From Amaranthus tricolor (Eukaryota > Streptophyta > Magnoliopsida > Caryophyllales > Amaranthaceae): 64,000 bases of DNA. Position 1 is the first letter of the stretch, and every line of letters starts with the position of its first letter. The translations under genes and the position numbers were made by a program. Below the pieces are notes generated by a model that saw only the letters and a program-made list of their open reading frames with translations, searched no databases and was not told the DNA's origin. The DNA is taken from positions 10,429,263 to 10,493,262 of the forward strand of contig NC_080057.1 of assembly GCF_026212465.1 (NCBI RefSeq), given 5' to 3'. This document shows, in pieces, positions 25,101 through 37,910 of this stretch.

Positions 25101-28100
25101 TTATGAAATGAATAAGAAAATATAATTAAACAATTATCAATAGACCATTACATACTATATTATATATAATAAAATATTTCTATTTAAATAATAAATTTAT
25201 TTCACAAAAGAATAGTTATATAAGAGACATGCAGAGTAAAATAAAAGAATAAGCTGTGAAGTTGGACAAATTCACAAAACTTCAATCTACACTCCACACC
25301 ACCACCCCTCCTCCAAAATCCAAGCTCAACACGAGTCGAGACTCGAGATGTAAAGACTCCAAAACTTTCTCTTCTTTTTCTATTCTTCACTTAATCCCTG
25401 AGAAAACCAAATCCTATTCTTGAATTTTAAAACTCCTCCCCTTATTTTCTTCCCTTTATTTGCTTTGTTTTCATATCTTTTGCTTTGCCGTGCATCCAAG
25501 AAAATTGCAAATTAACAACATAGAAAGATTGGCTTACCCAAATGGATTTGATGGGCTTACTTAAAGTTGGAGCATTAAAAGAGATTCATGCTTCCTCTCC
25601 TTTTTTGGCTCAATCAACTTTTTTAATGTCAAATGTTAACTAGTAAGTTTCCTGAATATCTTTGTTGGTTTAGTGTTATCTTCTATAATTTCTCTACACT
25701 GTATTCTGATTATATTCTTGCTCATAAATCTTTTTCCATGCTTCTCTTTAACATTATGTCGACAAAAAAGAGGGATTTGAGTTGTGTATTTCATCAACTT
25801 TGGTCACGACTCACATGTGATATTGAACGACTGGAATTGTGGATCGATGGCCAAACCTTTGATTCAGTGATTTTGGACTATGGCAAATTAGCTTCTCCTT
25901 CTTCATGCTCACAATCATAACCTTACAAAACAAAAAGGTCGTTTTTGATTATTCTTATGAAGAAAAGTTGGCAACTTTACATAACTAAGAAGTGCGAATG
26001 ATTTAATTAGCCATTTTACTATAGTCAATTTTATCCCAAAAAAAAACTAAAAATAGTTACCTACTATCGGGAAGGACCACTTTCTTGCTTCATGAGCTAT
26101 GTAAATTTTATGATCAATGTAGCAACTAAAGAAAAATCTTCTGTATAAGAAATAGCTTATGATGCTTCACTATTTCATATATGTTCTGAGGTTATGATAA
26201 TTGTTGTGTGCCTGGCTGTTCGTTCTTTGCGGGCTCAAGTTGTCTGATATCTAACCGAACATGTTGTTTCTATTGATGTGATGTTATGTTGAATGAACAT
26301 AATTTTTAAGTGTATTGTAGTATAGTATTGCCATGTTTTACTAAAGCATAATTCAATTTGATGTGGTGTCTATATTTTGTAGCTTAGAGTGGGTCACGTC
26401 TTTAATATAGAAGCAGGCAAGCAAGCTTTGAGAAATATAAACTCTCTGGGATTATTTTCAAACATTGAAGTGAATCCTCGCCCAGACGAAAAGAATGAAG
26501 GAGGAATTATTGTTGAGATTAAGCTTAAGGAACTTGATCAGAAGTCAGCTGAAGTAAGTACGGAGTGGAGTATCGTTCCTGGTCGTCAAGGCCGTCCTAC
26601 ACTGGTAAATTTCATTTTTGTTTCCTATAAACACTCACTATAATAGCATGTATTATGATCTTACTGGATTTCTTTTTAAAAAACTGTGATATGTCAGGCT
26701 TCTATCCAGCCAGGCGGAACTGTCTCTTTTGAACACAGAAACATCAAGGGTCTTAATAGATCATTTCTTGGTTCAGTAACCACCAGTAACTTCCTTAATC
26801 CACAGGTAATTTTACTTTTGATATCTGATCTCTTAAGGCTATCTTATTCATAAGGATTAAAGATTAATTAAAGGGCTACCTTTTCCTCTGTTTGGATGAA
26901 GGCTGCTTGATCAATAGGCATAGGATAAACTATCTTGTGTCCTTCCTCTCTTTTGTCTTATGCTCTTTAATGCCTAGATTTACTAATCTGTGTGCGGTGA
27001 TTGTTTTTAGTCATTACAGTTAAACTGTCTCAAGAGATCAGTATTTTTGTTAGGGAAGATGTCAAGGCCACTTTTTTTATGCCACTTCCTGGTGATGTGA
27101 TTCTTCTGATTTTAACTATTAGCTGATTTTCAGGATGATCTTGCTTTCAAGTTTGAATATGTGCATCCATATATTGATGGTGTATATAATTCTCGCAACC
27201 GAACTTTCAAAGCAAGCTGCTTCAATAGCAGAAAGTTGAGTCCTGTGTTTACAGGTGGCCCAGGACTGGATGAAGTTCCTCCTATTTGGGTTGATAGATC
27301 TGGTCTGAAAGCAAATATTACCGAGGTTGATACACCTGTTCTTTTCATTTTGACTTAGTTAGCCTTATTGAAATTGTTTCTTCTGCTTGTATTTGTGACA
27401 AAACGATGTTGCTTTTGTAGAATTTCACAAGGCAGAGTAAGTTTACTTATGGGCTTGTATGTGAAGAGATTACAACACGGGATGAAAGCAGCCATATTGC
27501 CACTACTGGCCAAAGGATTTTGCCAAATGGTGGAATTAGTGCTGATGGGCCTCCAACAACTTTAAGTGATACTGGTGTTGATCGTATGGTGTTCGCCCAG
27601 GCTAATATTACACGAGATAATACAAAGTTTGTAAATGGAGCTATAGTTGGTGAAAGAAATGTGTTTCAGGTAACTCATTTTTCCATTCTTGATTGTTTTT
27701 TCCCAGTGTACTGTGTTTTTGTCCCATTTCCTGATTCTTGAGATCAGCTGTGATTCATGCTTGTCAATGCACTTTCTGACAATACAGTTTCAAAAGTATT
27801 AGATATAGCGCCATCATTGATCTCCATATAATGATGAGTAATGATTGGCTTATCAACTGCAAACATTGCTGCCACCTACACTAGAAAATTCTTACTAAAG
27901 CATATACTTGGAAGAAAGCTCCTCCCAAGAAAAAAGGAACAAGGGGGGAAACATGTCCTTGTTTGGATATACTTATAATCTGTTTGCTCTTTTTGCGTTT
28001 GATGAACTGCTGTAGTGATGTACGAATATAGACAATTCAACTTGAGTAGGCTTCCTTTTTTTTTTTATTTGTTTTCCAATTTTATGTTTCTGTTGATTTA

Positions 28101-31100
28101 AGGGGCCCTTTATGTTTGGTGGTTAAGAAAATGCTTTGAACCCAACTTCAGCCAAGAAGGATATCTTATCCATCCACACAAGCCCACCCCCCCCCCCCCC
28201 CAACACACATTTTTACTAGCCCCCACTACTACAAACAGCCCAAAAATGGCAATGAATTAACGTACCATTGACCACCTCCATTTTCATTATTCACATACTC
28301 CACGATAACATGGGTTTGCTTGCTTTAGTTTTTTAATATTCATCTTTCAAGTTCCTAATCAACTATTTGGTGGTCCAATTTGACCATCATAACATAAGTT
28401 TGATAGTTTAGAGTCACAACAACAATAATGTCAAAGTCTTAATTTTAATAGTGTGGATCGCACCATAAACTAAAATAAATTAAATTGAAAATTTGTTGCT
28501 AATAAATAAAGTTCATACTTTATGTGACTTTATCTAATACTAGTATACCCTATTTCAATGACAATCTACATATTTATCCTCCTCCATTTATTCCTTTCTG
28601 TATGTTCAACTTTTCACTGTTATTCTTCGCTCATGCTATTCACATCATGTTTTGTCTACCTCTTTAGCTTCTAAGCTCTTCAATGCTCTAACGTTCCACT
28701 ATGATCTTTTGCACGTGACCAAACCAACATGAACAAATTTCTCTCATTTCATCTTCATGATATGTGACTCAAAGATTCTTTCCAAGGTTTTACTTATAAC
28801 TCTATCATTAAGAGTATGTCCACTTATCCATCTTAAGATATGCATCTAAACTACTCTCATTTTTGTACAATAACCACTTCTAAAATATTGTTGAATTGCA
28901 CTGTGATGGAAATTTAACCTCTACCCTTAGTGCCACTGTTCCAGCTCGCTCTCCGTTGGTGTCACTCACACTTAATCCTATGCGTAACATTTTGATCAAT
29001 ATATTTTTGTTAAAATTAAGCTAAGGCACTTGAAACACTCACTTAGGATTTAAGAACTCTTTTACATCGATCTTTACAACATCTATTCTATGATCATTCA
29101 TGCCAAACCTACATTTCAAATATTTAGTCTACCTTCGACCTTGTATAATACTTAAACCCTTAATGTTGGTAATTAAATTGGGTACTTACTTACAATTGGG
29201 AGTTAGTAACAAGTGTTTTGGGCCCTTACGTTACATAGTGAAGTTTTATAATAGATTGTGAGCTTATCGAATGTACGTAGATTGTGATTTAAAATTATCG
29301 GGTAATTGCCAATGTAAGTTGCTATCCAATTATATTAGCCATTATTATCATTTTTTTAAGTGAATTAGGTTCTAAAAGGTCTATTATAAGCTTTAGTTTA
29401 CGTATATTTTCTAGAAAACAATTCATAAAATATGACGTGGCGTTTCTGCGATGTTGCAATCGTTTTCACTATCACAATGATATCTACAATTTCCTTATGG
29501 TTTAGACAATCACCCTTTTTTCATGAAGCTTCTACAATAGCCTCTAGATTTACCTATTGTTTCACCCTCTTATGGCTGTTGATTTTCCTTGTGAGATGAA
29601 TGTTATGGTTTGCTTCCCCCCGACGTACATCAGGTTTCGGCCCATCATTAGATTCTTCCTTATATCCCCTTCTCAAGTACCTTAAGTACCTTGAATGCTT
29701 GAGATGTGTTTTCTTCATCCAATCCTTTTGTAAGATGCCAAGATTGGTGAATCGGGTTGCATCTACCGTCTAGGAGAGTGTAAAGAATCAAGTATTATGT
29801 ATATACTGAAATTGGAATTAAAGAAGAGAAGTTGTTAGGTTTTCGATTATATTTCTGTGTAAGTATGAAAATAAAAGTATGAAAATAAAAGAAGATAGTA
29901 TACCCCACTTCGAGAGGAGGCTCTCTCCCAGGTGAGCAAGCTCAATAACAAACTTTTTGATACCCAATACAATGCATGCATCAGGTATTTAAACAAAACA
30001 AGAAATAACAACCTGCTGACATCACTAACAATTTAATGACATCATAATACAGCCAAAATATTAATTAATTAATTCTTCAATTTTTAGCTGCTCTCTTCCT
30101 TGTATATGTGAATAGGACCGGCGGTTTATTGGGCTGGCCCAGTTGAGTCCTTGCAGAGAGTTACCATGGCTTTTGAGGCTAAGGGTTGAACAAGGCTAGG
30201 TTTAGGATTTGTAGATCCTTGATCCTTGAACAAGAGGTGTTGAGGAAAAATAGAGTTTCTTGGAGAGTTAGAACCATAAAGTTTTCATTTGTTCATAAGG
30301 GAGTTTGGAAGGTCTTTTGCAATTGGTTGAGCTAAATGGGAAAATCTGAGCTCCACTGATAAAAGGTTCCTTAAATAAGGGTGGTGGGAGTGAAGATGTA
30401 TTCATTCATAAGGGAGTTTGGAAGGTCTTTTTTAAAGAAGTCGGCAATAGGACATGTTTGGTTGAAAATAGGAAAATTCTGTTAGAACAGAAAAGCCTAA
30501 TGATTTTGGTGCAAGCGATTCTTGTTTGATTAGGAAAGTGAAAATGAATGGATGAATTTCAGGTAGAGGACTGAGATCAAATAAATTGAACTGTTTAGTT
30601 AGTTGGGTGGTGTTTTAATAAATGAATCAAGTTTATAAATGAATCGATAAATGAAGTTGACATAATGGAGGGAATAAAGGTTTATAAACTTATTGAGGTA
30701 GAGAATTGAGTACCAACAATAGGATTCCTTATTGTTTGACTTTTCATTAATTAGGGGGCAAGGTGGGGTCTTTTGTGATGGGAATATAAGGGTAGGATAA
30801 TTTTGTGGTTTTATGAGGATGGGCGGCAAAAAGATTAGCATATAAAAGCATTGTTTTGATATGATATCTACTTAATATTGTTTCGTAAGGATATGGTTTA
30901 ATTATTAAAAGATTAAATCACTGTTAAAGATTGAATTCTGGTCCTATGATTGGAATAGGCAAACAAGTTTTTGTATTTTGTTTTGAGTTGTGATTCACAA
31001 ATGGTGTTGGAAAATTTTGGGAAGGAATTTTTATTATGATGAATGAATTTAAGGAGGAATGATTCATTAATTTTCTTATTGAGCTATCAGAAAAAGAAAA

Positions 31101-33184
31101 GATATAATTACTAAACAAATCTAGGCTTAAGAATAGGAATCAAATAGATTTCTTTATGGAGATGGAGATGGAGATGGTGATGGCGATAGCATGTGGAAGG
31201 TAAATTAATGAAGATGGCGTGTGGTTTAATGAAGGATAGAACGACACTCCTAGCTACCTACGCCAATAGAAAATCTAAGATTTTCTAAGTTCACATTTTA
31301 GAGCGGCTTATTTTCTAAATAAGCAAGGGTGATTCTCACTCACTCTCAATCCTAAAAGAGTTTATGATGCAACAAAGAGTTGAACAAAACAATTCTGAAT
31401 TCTAATTAATCAATGCTTGTGTTTTGTTGGTAATGGATGCCTCCTTATGTAGAACATTAACTCATAAAAGGCTCTAGAATATTAGCTGAAAATAAAATAC
31501 AATTTTAGCTGAAAGTAGGGGATCTGGTGTGTAAGATGAATCTCATCCATGACTACTGATAACTGATTTGCTGTTGTTCTTTGGAATCTAGCTCTTTTGG
31601 ATTTGGATGAACTTGAATCTATCATGTGAATTTGGAATAATAAAATAAGGATTAAACTGATGTGGGCTTTATCAATTGGCTCTACTTGAGCCTTTGCTAC
31701 AAAAAAATCCATCTGGCTAGGCTTGATCTGTTAGGCATTTGATTGTAGGCCTCATTTTACACGTCAACTAATGGACGTTTATTCCTTGCTCTGTCTCCTG
31801 GATACGAAGTCATTACCTTGCAGGCCTTCAGACTCTTTACAATTTAAAGTACAAGACTTAAAAGCTAGAAAATTTAATTCTAATAATTTCATTTTTCTAA
31901 TTGAAGCACAAGCGCTCTATTTATAGAGCAAAAATGCGGCAACGGTCGCGATCGCGGTAACGGAACGCTGATGCGGCAACGAAACTGATGCGGTTGTCAT
32001 ATCACCTAAATATCGGTTGAAACCATAAGATATCACTTGATGCGGCCCAAAACGCGGTTTTCTTACACCTTTACAACACAGGAAAACCGATTCGTTTCGT
32101 TTGAAAACCTTTACAACGCGGCCGATGCGATACGGCTTTGTTTTTACTCTATGGCTCTATTTATTTAATAAATGAAAATAAATAGTGAAAATGTGAAACT
32201 GAAATAATATATTGTTTATAGACATAGTTTCATCTAGCGGCCTCATATTGCTTATGCTTTTTAGCCTTCATTATTGCAGTATTCTGAGTTCTGACATCTA
32301 TCAATTTAGGACATGCTAATCTGTGTTTGAATTATATTTCATGTGGATTTGGGTTGATTTCTGTCTTCTAACTGCAGGTAGACCAAGGCCTCGGGATAGG
32401 CACTAAATTCCCATTTTTCAACCGTCATCAACTGACACTAACCAAGTTCCTCCAACTGATGCAAGTAGAAGAAGGCGCTGGAAAACCACCACCACCTGTT
32501 CTTGTCCTACATGGTCACTATGGTGGTTGTGTGGGAGACCTTCCAAGTTATGAGGCTTTCACCCTTGGGGGACCCTATTCTGTTAGGGGTTACAACATGG
32601 GGGAACTTGGTGCAGCTAGAAACATTCTTGAGGTAAGAGTTTCCAGTTTTTTAATATCTTTGTGGTTCTAGCTGTGCGCCGAATTCAGTAGACATGATAT
32701 GGTGAAACCGGTGACCTTTTGGAGGAAATTGGGACAAAATAGCGCTGCCTTTTATTTGCGAAAATTTATTTGGTGGGCTGTTGAGGGGAATAGATTAAAT
32801 TTCTTTCTAAATTTTTTATAAAAAATTAGGCGTTTGTACTTAATAAATCTATTAGCAATGAATCCAAAATGTCGATTTCCAGTTATGAGAAAGTGACGCA
32901 TCTTGCTCCAGTCATTGATCCGTTTGAGTGCGTTTTTATTGTAGCTTGCGGCTGAGTTACGGATACCTGTCAAAACTACACATGTGTATGCTTTTGCTGA
33001 ACATGGAAACGATCTTGGAAGCTCTAAAGACGTCAAGGGTAATCCAACTGAAGTTTACCGGAGAATGGGCAAGGGTTCGTCTTATGGAGTTGGTGTCAAG
33101 CTAGGTCTTGTTCGAGCTGAGTATGCTGTCGATCATAATTCTGGTATTGGCTCATTATTTTTCCGGTTTGGGGAGAGGTTTTGA
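22179..33184 (+). CDS. TOC75-3: Protein TOC75-3, chloroplast outer-envelope import channel
   Basis: TOC75 is the Omp85-family beta-barrel of the TOC complex that passes preproteins through the chloroplast outer envelope. Eight exons join with GT-AG sites: 22179-22927, 23956-24382, 26383-26604, 26698-26805, 27134-27325, 27421-27669, 32378-32632 and 32945-33184. They give 813 residues, close to known orthologues (about 810-820). Residues 1-80 are a Ser-rich transit peptide, 82-95 hydrophobic, 97-117 the diagnostic polyglycine stretch for outer-envelope sorting, and TPKALA near 127-132 a likely envelope signal-peptidase site. POTRA repeats occupy about 140-450 and the barrel follows. The Omp85 loop motif VRGYN is at 718-722, and the chain ends FRFGERF with the aromatic last residue of the barrel signal. 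Intron 1 is phase 2, the others phase 0. No lesion was seen. A paralogue such as OEP80 is ruled out by the polyglycine region. Confidence 0.96.
22928..23955 (+). other. TOC75 intron 1
   Basis: A 1,028-bp T-rich plant intron with GT at 22928 and TTCAG before 23956. A phrase around TGTGTTGTTTTTGGTCATTGGAATGTATATGCTCAATTTG (part: GGAATGTATATGCTCAATTT) recurs three times (about 23010, 23258 and 23455), so the intron has grown by internal duplication. No gene within. Confidence 0.85.
24383..26382 (+). other. TOC75 intron 2 with MITE-like insertion
   Basis: A 2.0-kb intron. At about 24485-24800 a segment rich in GGCTTTTGGCTT and AGCTAGCTT words and their complements (AGCCAACAAAAATAGC) starts with GGTGTTCGGCACATGGC and looks like a hAT-type MITE (family ends resemble GTGTTTGGC). 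The remaining part is AT-rich; open frames near 25202-25920 resemble no known protein. Confidence 0.6.
27670..32377 (+). other. TOC75 intron 6, 4.7 kb, filled with repeats
   Basis: By far the longest intron of the gene. It holds a 15-base C run (28187-28201), a 27-bp exact direct repeat (TTCATAAGGGAGTTTGGAAG at 30292 and 30405), stretches near 29880-30110 and 31220-31480 that read like minus-strand LTR ends, and a CG-rich island at 31930-32140 with repeated GATGCGG/GCGGTAACGG words. None of the short open frames is recognisable. The splice sites (GTAACT at 27670, CTGCAG before 32378) are intact. Confidence 0.7.
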
Positions 33185-33460
33185 GCTTGATGGCATTTTT
33201 TTTTGAATTTATTTAGCTTTTTGATAGATTGATGTAGAACGGAATTTCTGAGGATTGTGAGTGGCGGATTTTTAGCTTTAGTATGACCCATTGTCTTCTA
33301 AGGGAGCTATGAGATTTCAGATATGAGAACGGATTTTTTTTTTAGTCAATAGAGCGTTCAATTGAAGTTGTCAATACTTCCCTCTAAATTTGATGTTTGA
33401 TGTCGAAGTCAAATCATAAGCTTTATGGTCAAATTATTTGGTCTTTCCATTTCGGATTCG

Positions 33461-33491
<31 letters not shown>

Positions 33492-34384
33492 GTTTTTTGT
33501 CATGTTTAAATGGGTTTAAAACATACTTGACGATATAATATTTATGCGAACCTTTGATATGACTTTAAAATGGATTTAAATTTAAGTAAAAATTAATGTG
33601 GACACACTTAATCCAACTTGATGATCTAAATAAACATGTTGCTCACCAACTCTTGTTTATTTTAATTAAATGTTTAAATAAAATAAATATGGACACCTCT
33701 AATCTCTCATGTAGCTAAATGGTGTTGATGCTTCATCTGTGTGCTTTTAAATTTACTAAAGGTTAAAACTTTTTATTTGATAACCCTATCATAATTTCGA
33801 AGTTTCAATTCCGCTATATAAGGGCAGCTATAAAAATTTTATTATTTTTCATTTAAGGTAGATTAGAAATTTCCTATTAATAAAGGGGAGATAGAATCAA
33901 TCTCTTTAAATCTTTATTACAAAGTTGGTAAAGAAAGTCATCAACTACTATGTTAAATAATATTTTCTCAATGATCTTTTATTTAAGTTCATCCCACTAT
34001 TCATAACATTTTTCTTTCTACAAGTTTATTTTTCAACTTATTCTTATAAACAAAAGGTATAACATTTTCTCTCTAATTTATTCTCTTTCTCTTAATATTT
34101 TTTCTCTCCATTTATTTGTTATTTACATTTATTTTATTTAAGTATTTCTATTAAAACTAATTGTTTAGTTGGATAATTTTACTTTAAGATTTCAATAATA
34201 ATTAAGAGAAATTCATTACATTCAAAATAAAAGTAATTACATAGAAAGAAAATAAAGATACAAATTAAAATACTAAAATTTTAGAAAGTACATTAATTAC
34301 AACTCTTTTCAACATTTTGCTATTTTTAACCAAATTAGTTTTTAAGAGTAAACGTGTTTCTCGATCTTCAACAATATCTTTATT
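33185..34384. other. TOC75 3' flank
   Basis: The 3' untranslated region should lie in about 33185-33460. A run of 26 T starts at 33466. After that only AT-rich DNA is visible, with no gene. Confidence 0.5.
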
Positions 34385-34690
34385 TTTCAGGTATCAGTCG
34401 ATATCAATAATTTCATTTGTATAGTATTCAAACTTATTATCATCATTTAGTCTACTTATACCATGTGATCTACCTTATTAGTAATTTTCCTTGAATTTAC
34501 TACCATCGGCATAGTGTATATACATATCTCTTTCATCTTCCACTATCACGTTATGTATAATGGTACAAGAAGTTATTACATCAGAAAGTTGTTCTTCATC
34601 CCATACAAGTGAAGGTTTCTAATTATTGCGAATCAAGCTTGCAATACCCCAGCTCCACATCATTCCTTGATGCTTCTTGATCTTGGAAGT
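34385..34690 (-). pseudogene. PIF/Harbinger-type transposase C-terminal relic
   Basis: The minus strand reads [12 protein letters not shown] near 34680 and, after frameshifts, HNVIVEDERDMYIHYADGS near 34560-34500. These match the KQEAxRKDVERAFGVLQ and IMHNMIVEDERD blocks at the C-terminus of ALP1/HARBI1-like (DDE_Tnp_4, plant transposon protein) transposases. Several stops separate the pieces. A long (TA)n array starts 3 bp away and no upstream half is found beyond it. Confidence 0.65.
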
Positions 34691-34691
34691 G

Positions 34692-34848
<157 letters not shown>

Positions 34849-35434
34849 TTAAAGGTGTTCATTCGAGTTATCGGATCGATTTCAAATGGGTGTCATTCGG
34901 TTCGAGGGTATTTCAGATCAGTTACTTTTCAAATACATGCCGCAGTGGGTCATACTGGGGTAAGATTGGTTAGTCACAGTTTTGTTGAAGATCTGTTAAT
35001 TTGAGTTATCGAGTTTGCACTGATTCGATGTAGGTTGAAGTTGGAGTTGAATGTCAATCGGTCATGGGTTGTCATCAGTTAATAATTAGTTTGGTTTACC
35101 GGTTACAGATCAAGTTCAGACATCATTTTCGAGTAGAATTTGATTACGACTTATTATCATTAAGTCAAATTAAATTGCTAGTCGTTTTTAAATTAATGAT
35201 TAGATTTTCTTGCTTGAGGGAAAATAGTTCTCAATTAGTGATTATTAATGTATTATTTTTACTTATTAGAGTGTAAATTAAAATTTAAGTTTTATTATTT
35301 TTCATCCAATTCAGCCTTTATCATTACGAAAATGTAGACGTAAGTCGGTTGAGTGCATATCATGTCAACATCAGTTTGTTCCAACATCATATAATAAGAC
35401 AAAAAACAATGAGTTACATACATGTATGGCAGAG
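34849..35434. other. Intergenic stretch between Harbinger relic and MULE
   Basis: Contains degenerate words of the kind GGTGTTCATTCGAGTTATCGG and GTTCGAGGGTATTTC, seen also at 19300-19990. No gene is evident. Confidence 0.4.
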
Positions 35435-35599
35435 GAAGAGAAGGGTGTTACTAAATATAGCTACCCCTTTTTATTTTATCGCCACCCCTCTAAAAATTAT
35501 GTATTTGCCTCTGAAATTTAAAAAATTATAAAATTGCCACTGCACTTAAAACTTAATTAATAAATATAAATCACACTTAGTAACACTATTAACAATTTA

Positions 35600-35800
35600 A
35601 TGCGGAAGATTTGTCTATATATATCGAATTCTGAGATGCGTATGAAGTACGAATTCAAACACGGTACTATTTCTCTAAAAACACTTAAAGAAGTTGTCAA
35701 CCGTAATTGGTTAAATATGGCTAACGAAAGCGACTATGAATCGGATGCGATACTTAAATTTTTCGATTTGAATCGTTGGAAATTAAAAAAAAAAAATTAA
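35600..35800 (+). pseudogene. Possible first exon of the MULE gene
   Basis: A 66-codon open frame (MRKICLYISNSEMRM... then LKTLKEVVNRNWL and ILKFFDLNRW) ends in an A-rich run. The pattern of a short strand segment followed by a helix and a DLxRW end loosely resembles PB1-like starts of some MULE proteins. I do not recognise it firmly; its position just upstream of the interrupted intron supports the call. Confidence 0.35.
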
Positions 35801-35924
35801 ATCGCACAAAACTGGGCGATTGAACCATGGTTCAGTTGCACAAAACTGGGTGATTGAACCATGGTCCAATCGTCCAGTTTTATGCGATTCAACCATGGTT
35901 ACATCGCCCATTTTTATGCGATTT

Positions 35925-35925
<1 letters not shown>
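35800..35925. repeat. Near-perfect 124-bp palindrome with three CCATGG centres
   Basis: Starts AATCGCACAAAACTGGGCGA and ends TGGGC/ATTTTTATGCGATT, which is nearly its own reverse complement. Three units of about 35 bp each carry GATTGAACCATGGTTCAATC-like palindromes. It could extrude as a cruciform or give a hairpin RNA. A (TA)n run follows at once. Confidence 0.85.
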
Positions 35926-35983
<58 letters not shown>

Positions 35984-36034
35984 ACGTAATTTTTTTTAAT
36001 TATTATTATTATTGTTATTGTTTTAGTTATCGTA

Positions 36035-36078
<44 letters not shown>

Positions 36079-36154
36079 GTAGTTGTTGTTGTCATTATTA
36101 TTATTATTATTGTTGATATTTTTTTAAATTTTTTTTCATTTTTTTATTTACGTA

Positions 36155-36220
<66 letters not shown>

Positions 36221-36264
36221 GTTGTTGTTGTTGTTGTTGTTGTCACTATTAATTTTAGTTTTCG

Positions 36265-36356
<92 letters not shown>
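35926..36356. repeat. (TA)n and (ATT)n/(GTT)n microsatellites in a MULE intron
   Basis: (TA)n at 35926-35974; (ATT)n tracts at 36001-36080, 36155-36220 and 36268-36356, separated by (GTT)n. The last tract is the insertion point of the retrotransposon and resumes at 57526. Confidence 0.97.
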
Positions 36357-36357
<1 letters not shown>

Positions 36358-37842
36358 GGACCTTTTGAGTTTTGATGATGACTACACTTTATTTAAACAA
36401 ATATATTTTTTTTAGAGATTGTGTGCAGGTCGATATCCGATTGTAATTGTGATCGTTGATAGTACCTATGGCTTAGTTCATGGAAAAGTACGTGTCAAAA
36501 GGATTCAAGAGATGTTAGAAGAGTATATCACTTGGGATGTAAAATGGAGACAAGAAGTCTACTGTTCCCAGGTTGGATGTTCTAGCAAAACTGGATTTTG
36601 GAGACAGCGCACTGTTCCCGAACTTAAGTCAGCCAACGTTAACTAATAAATTCTGATTTTTGTTATTTTTAGTTAATGTACTGAAATTAATTTGTTGCAT
36701 TTATTTATTATAGTTAATTGACAAAAAGTTTTCTAAAAATTACTTTACGTATGAGTCTTTAAATAAAGATCCTTTATTTTAGGATCTATATTTAGTAAAT
36801 ATTGGATTTGCTAAATATAGGAATAGCTGTTGTTGAAAAAGTCTTTGCTATTATTTTTAACCGGTCTTTATCTTAGAAAATAGGTTATCATTCCTATAAT
36901 TAGTTAGCATGTAACCATTCCTATTAAGTATAACCGTTTTTATAAATAGCATAAAAGTTCCAGCAGTTATTACTGGAACAGGAACTGCTGTTTGTGAAAC
37001 TGCTGCTTACGGAAACAAAACCTTTATTAGGGAATAGCGGTTATTGTTGTTTTAAACATATGCTTGATTTATTCAAGTCTTGTGGAAATAACCGTGTGGT
37101 AGTTTAATCCACATTATTCCCATGATTATTTTGGATAAGGAATAATGGATTGGAATATTTCTTTTTATTAGGGATTTTAGCTCTATAAATAGTGGACTCG
37201 GTTATTCTTCAATACTTGCCTTAGTATGAGCCATTAAATCATACGTAATTTTGGGAGAATTTTTACAAGAAAGTTTTGTTTTAAAAATGCCAATTAATTT
37301 ATAATATTTTCTTGTGCAACTTATTGATTTTATTTTTAGAGAATTTTTATCCTTTTGTAAGGGTTTTTGAGAGAATCTTTGTAACTAGACTTGGGTGAGT
37401 CTAGGGGGAATTAGAAAGCTTCTAGTGAAGCTAGAGAAGAGAATAGCATTGAGTAAAGCTAAGGACATAGCTTTTAGTGAAGCTGGTGTGGAGTTTAGCT
37501 TTTAGTGAAGTTAAGTTTGTTACTTTGAGTGAAGCAATTGGAGAGAGAAGTTGGTCTAGTTGATGCGCTTCGAGTGAAGTAAGATTGTTAATGTAATTGT
37601 AACGAGTTGCCTTAAACATAGTGGAGAATTTAGAAATCCCGAGGGGTCGTGGTTTTTCCTTCTATTTAGCCCTTGAAGGTTTTCACGTAAAAATCGTTTG
37701 TCTCTTTTAATTATTTCGCTCTAAGTTTAAGCTTTATTTATTTTATTCAATTCCGCAAAAACAGGGCAAAAACGCTTAAACTAGTAACAACAAAAATTCA
37801 CCCCCCCTCTTGTTCCTAAAACCGTTCCTAATTGAGTCTACA
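36357..37842 (+). repeat. 5' LTR of the SIRE-like element
   Basis: Starts TGGACCTTTTGAG, ends GAGTCTACA. It contains a CTATAAATAGTGGACTC promoter-like box near 37191 and a run of AGTGAAGC/AGCTTTTAGTG repeats at 37420-37590. A 75-codon open frame near 36419 recurs in both LTRs but has no known homology. Confidence 0.95.
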
Positions 37843-37860
37843 ATTGGTATCAGATCCCTG
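37843..37860 (+). other. Primer-binding site
   Basis: ATTGGTATCAGATCCC lies directly after the 5' LTR and matches the 3' end of initiator tRNA-Met, the usual copia primer. Confidence 0.85.
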
Positions 37861-37910
37861 TTCCCAGTAGATCAGAAAACCCTGAGGGCAGAATCCTGGT
37901 GTTCCCAAAA

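Noticed and set aside
35854..36252. 132-codon plus-strand frame
   Set aside because: It consists mainly of TA, ATT and GTT repeats with no coding character.
36419..36646. 75-codon frame, also present at 56102-56329
   Set aside because: It occurs in both LTRs of one retrotransposon at the same place and resembles no protein; it is shared LTR sequence, not a gene pair.
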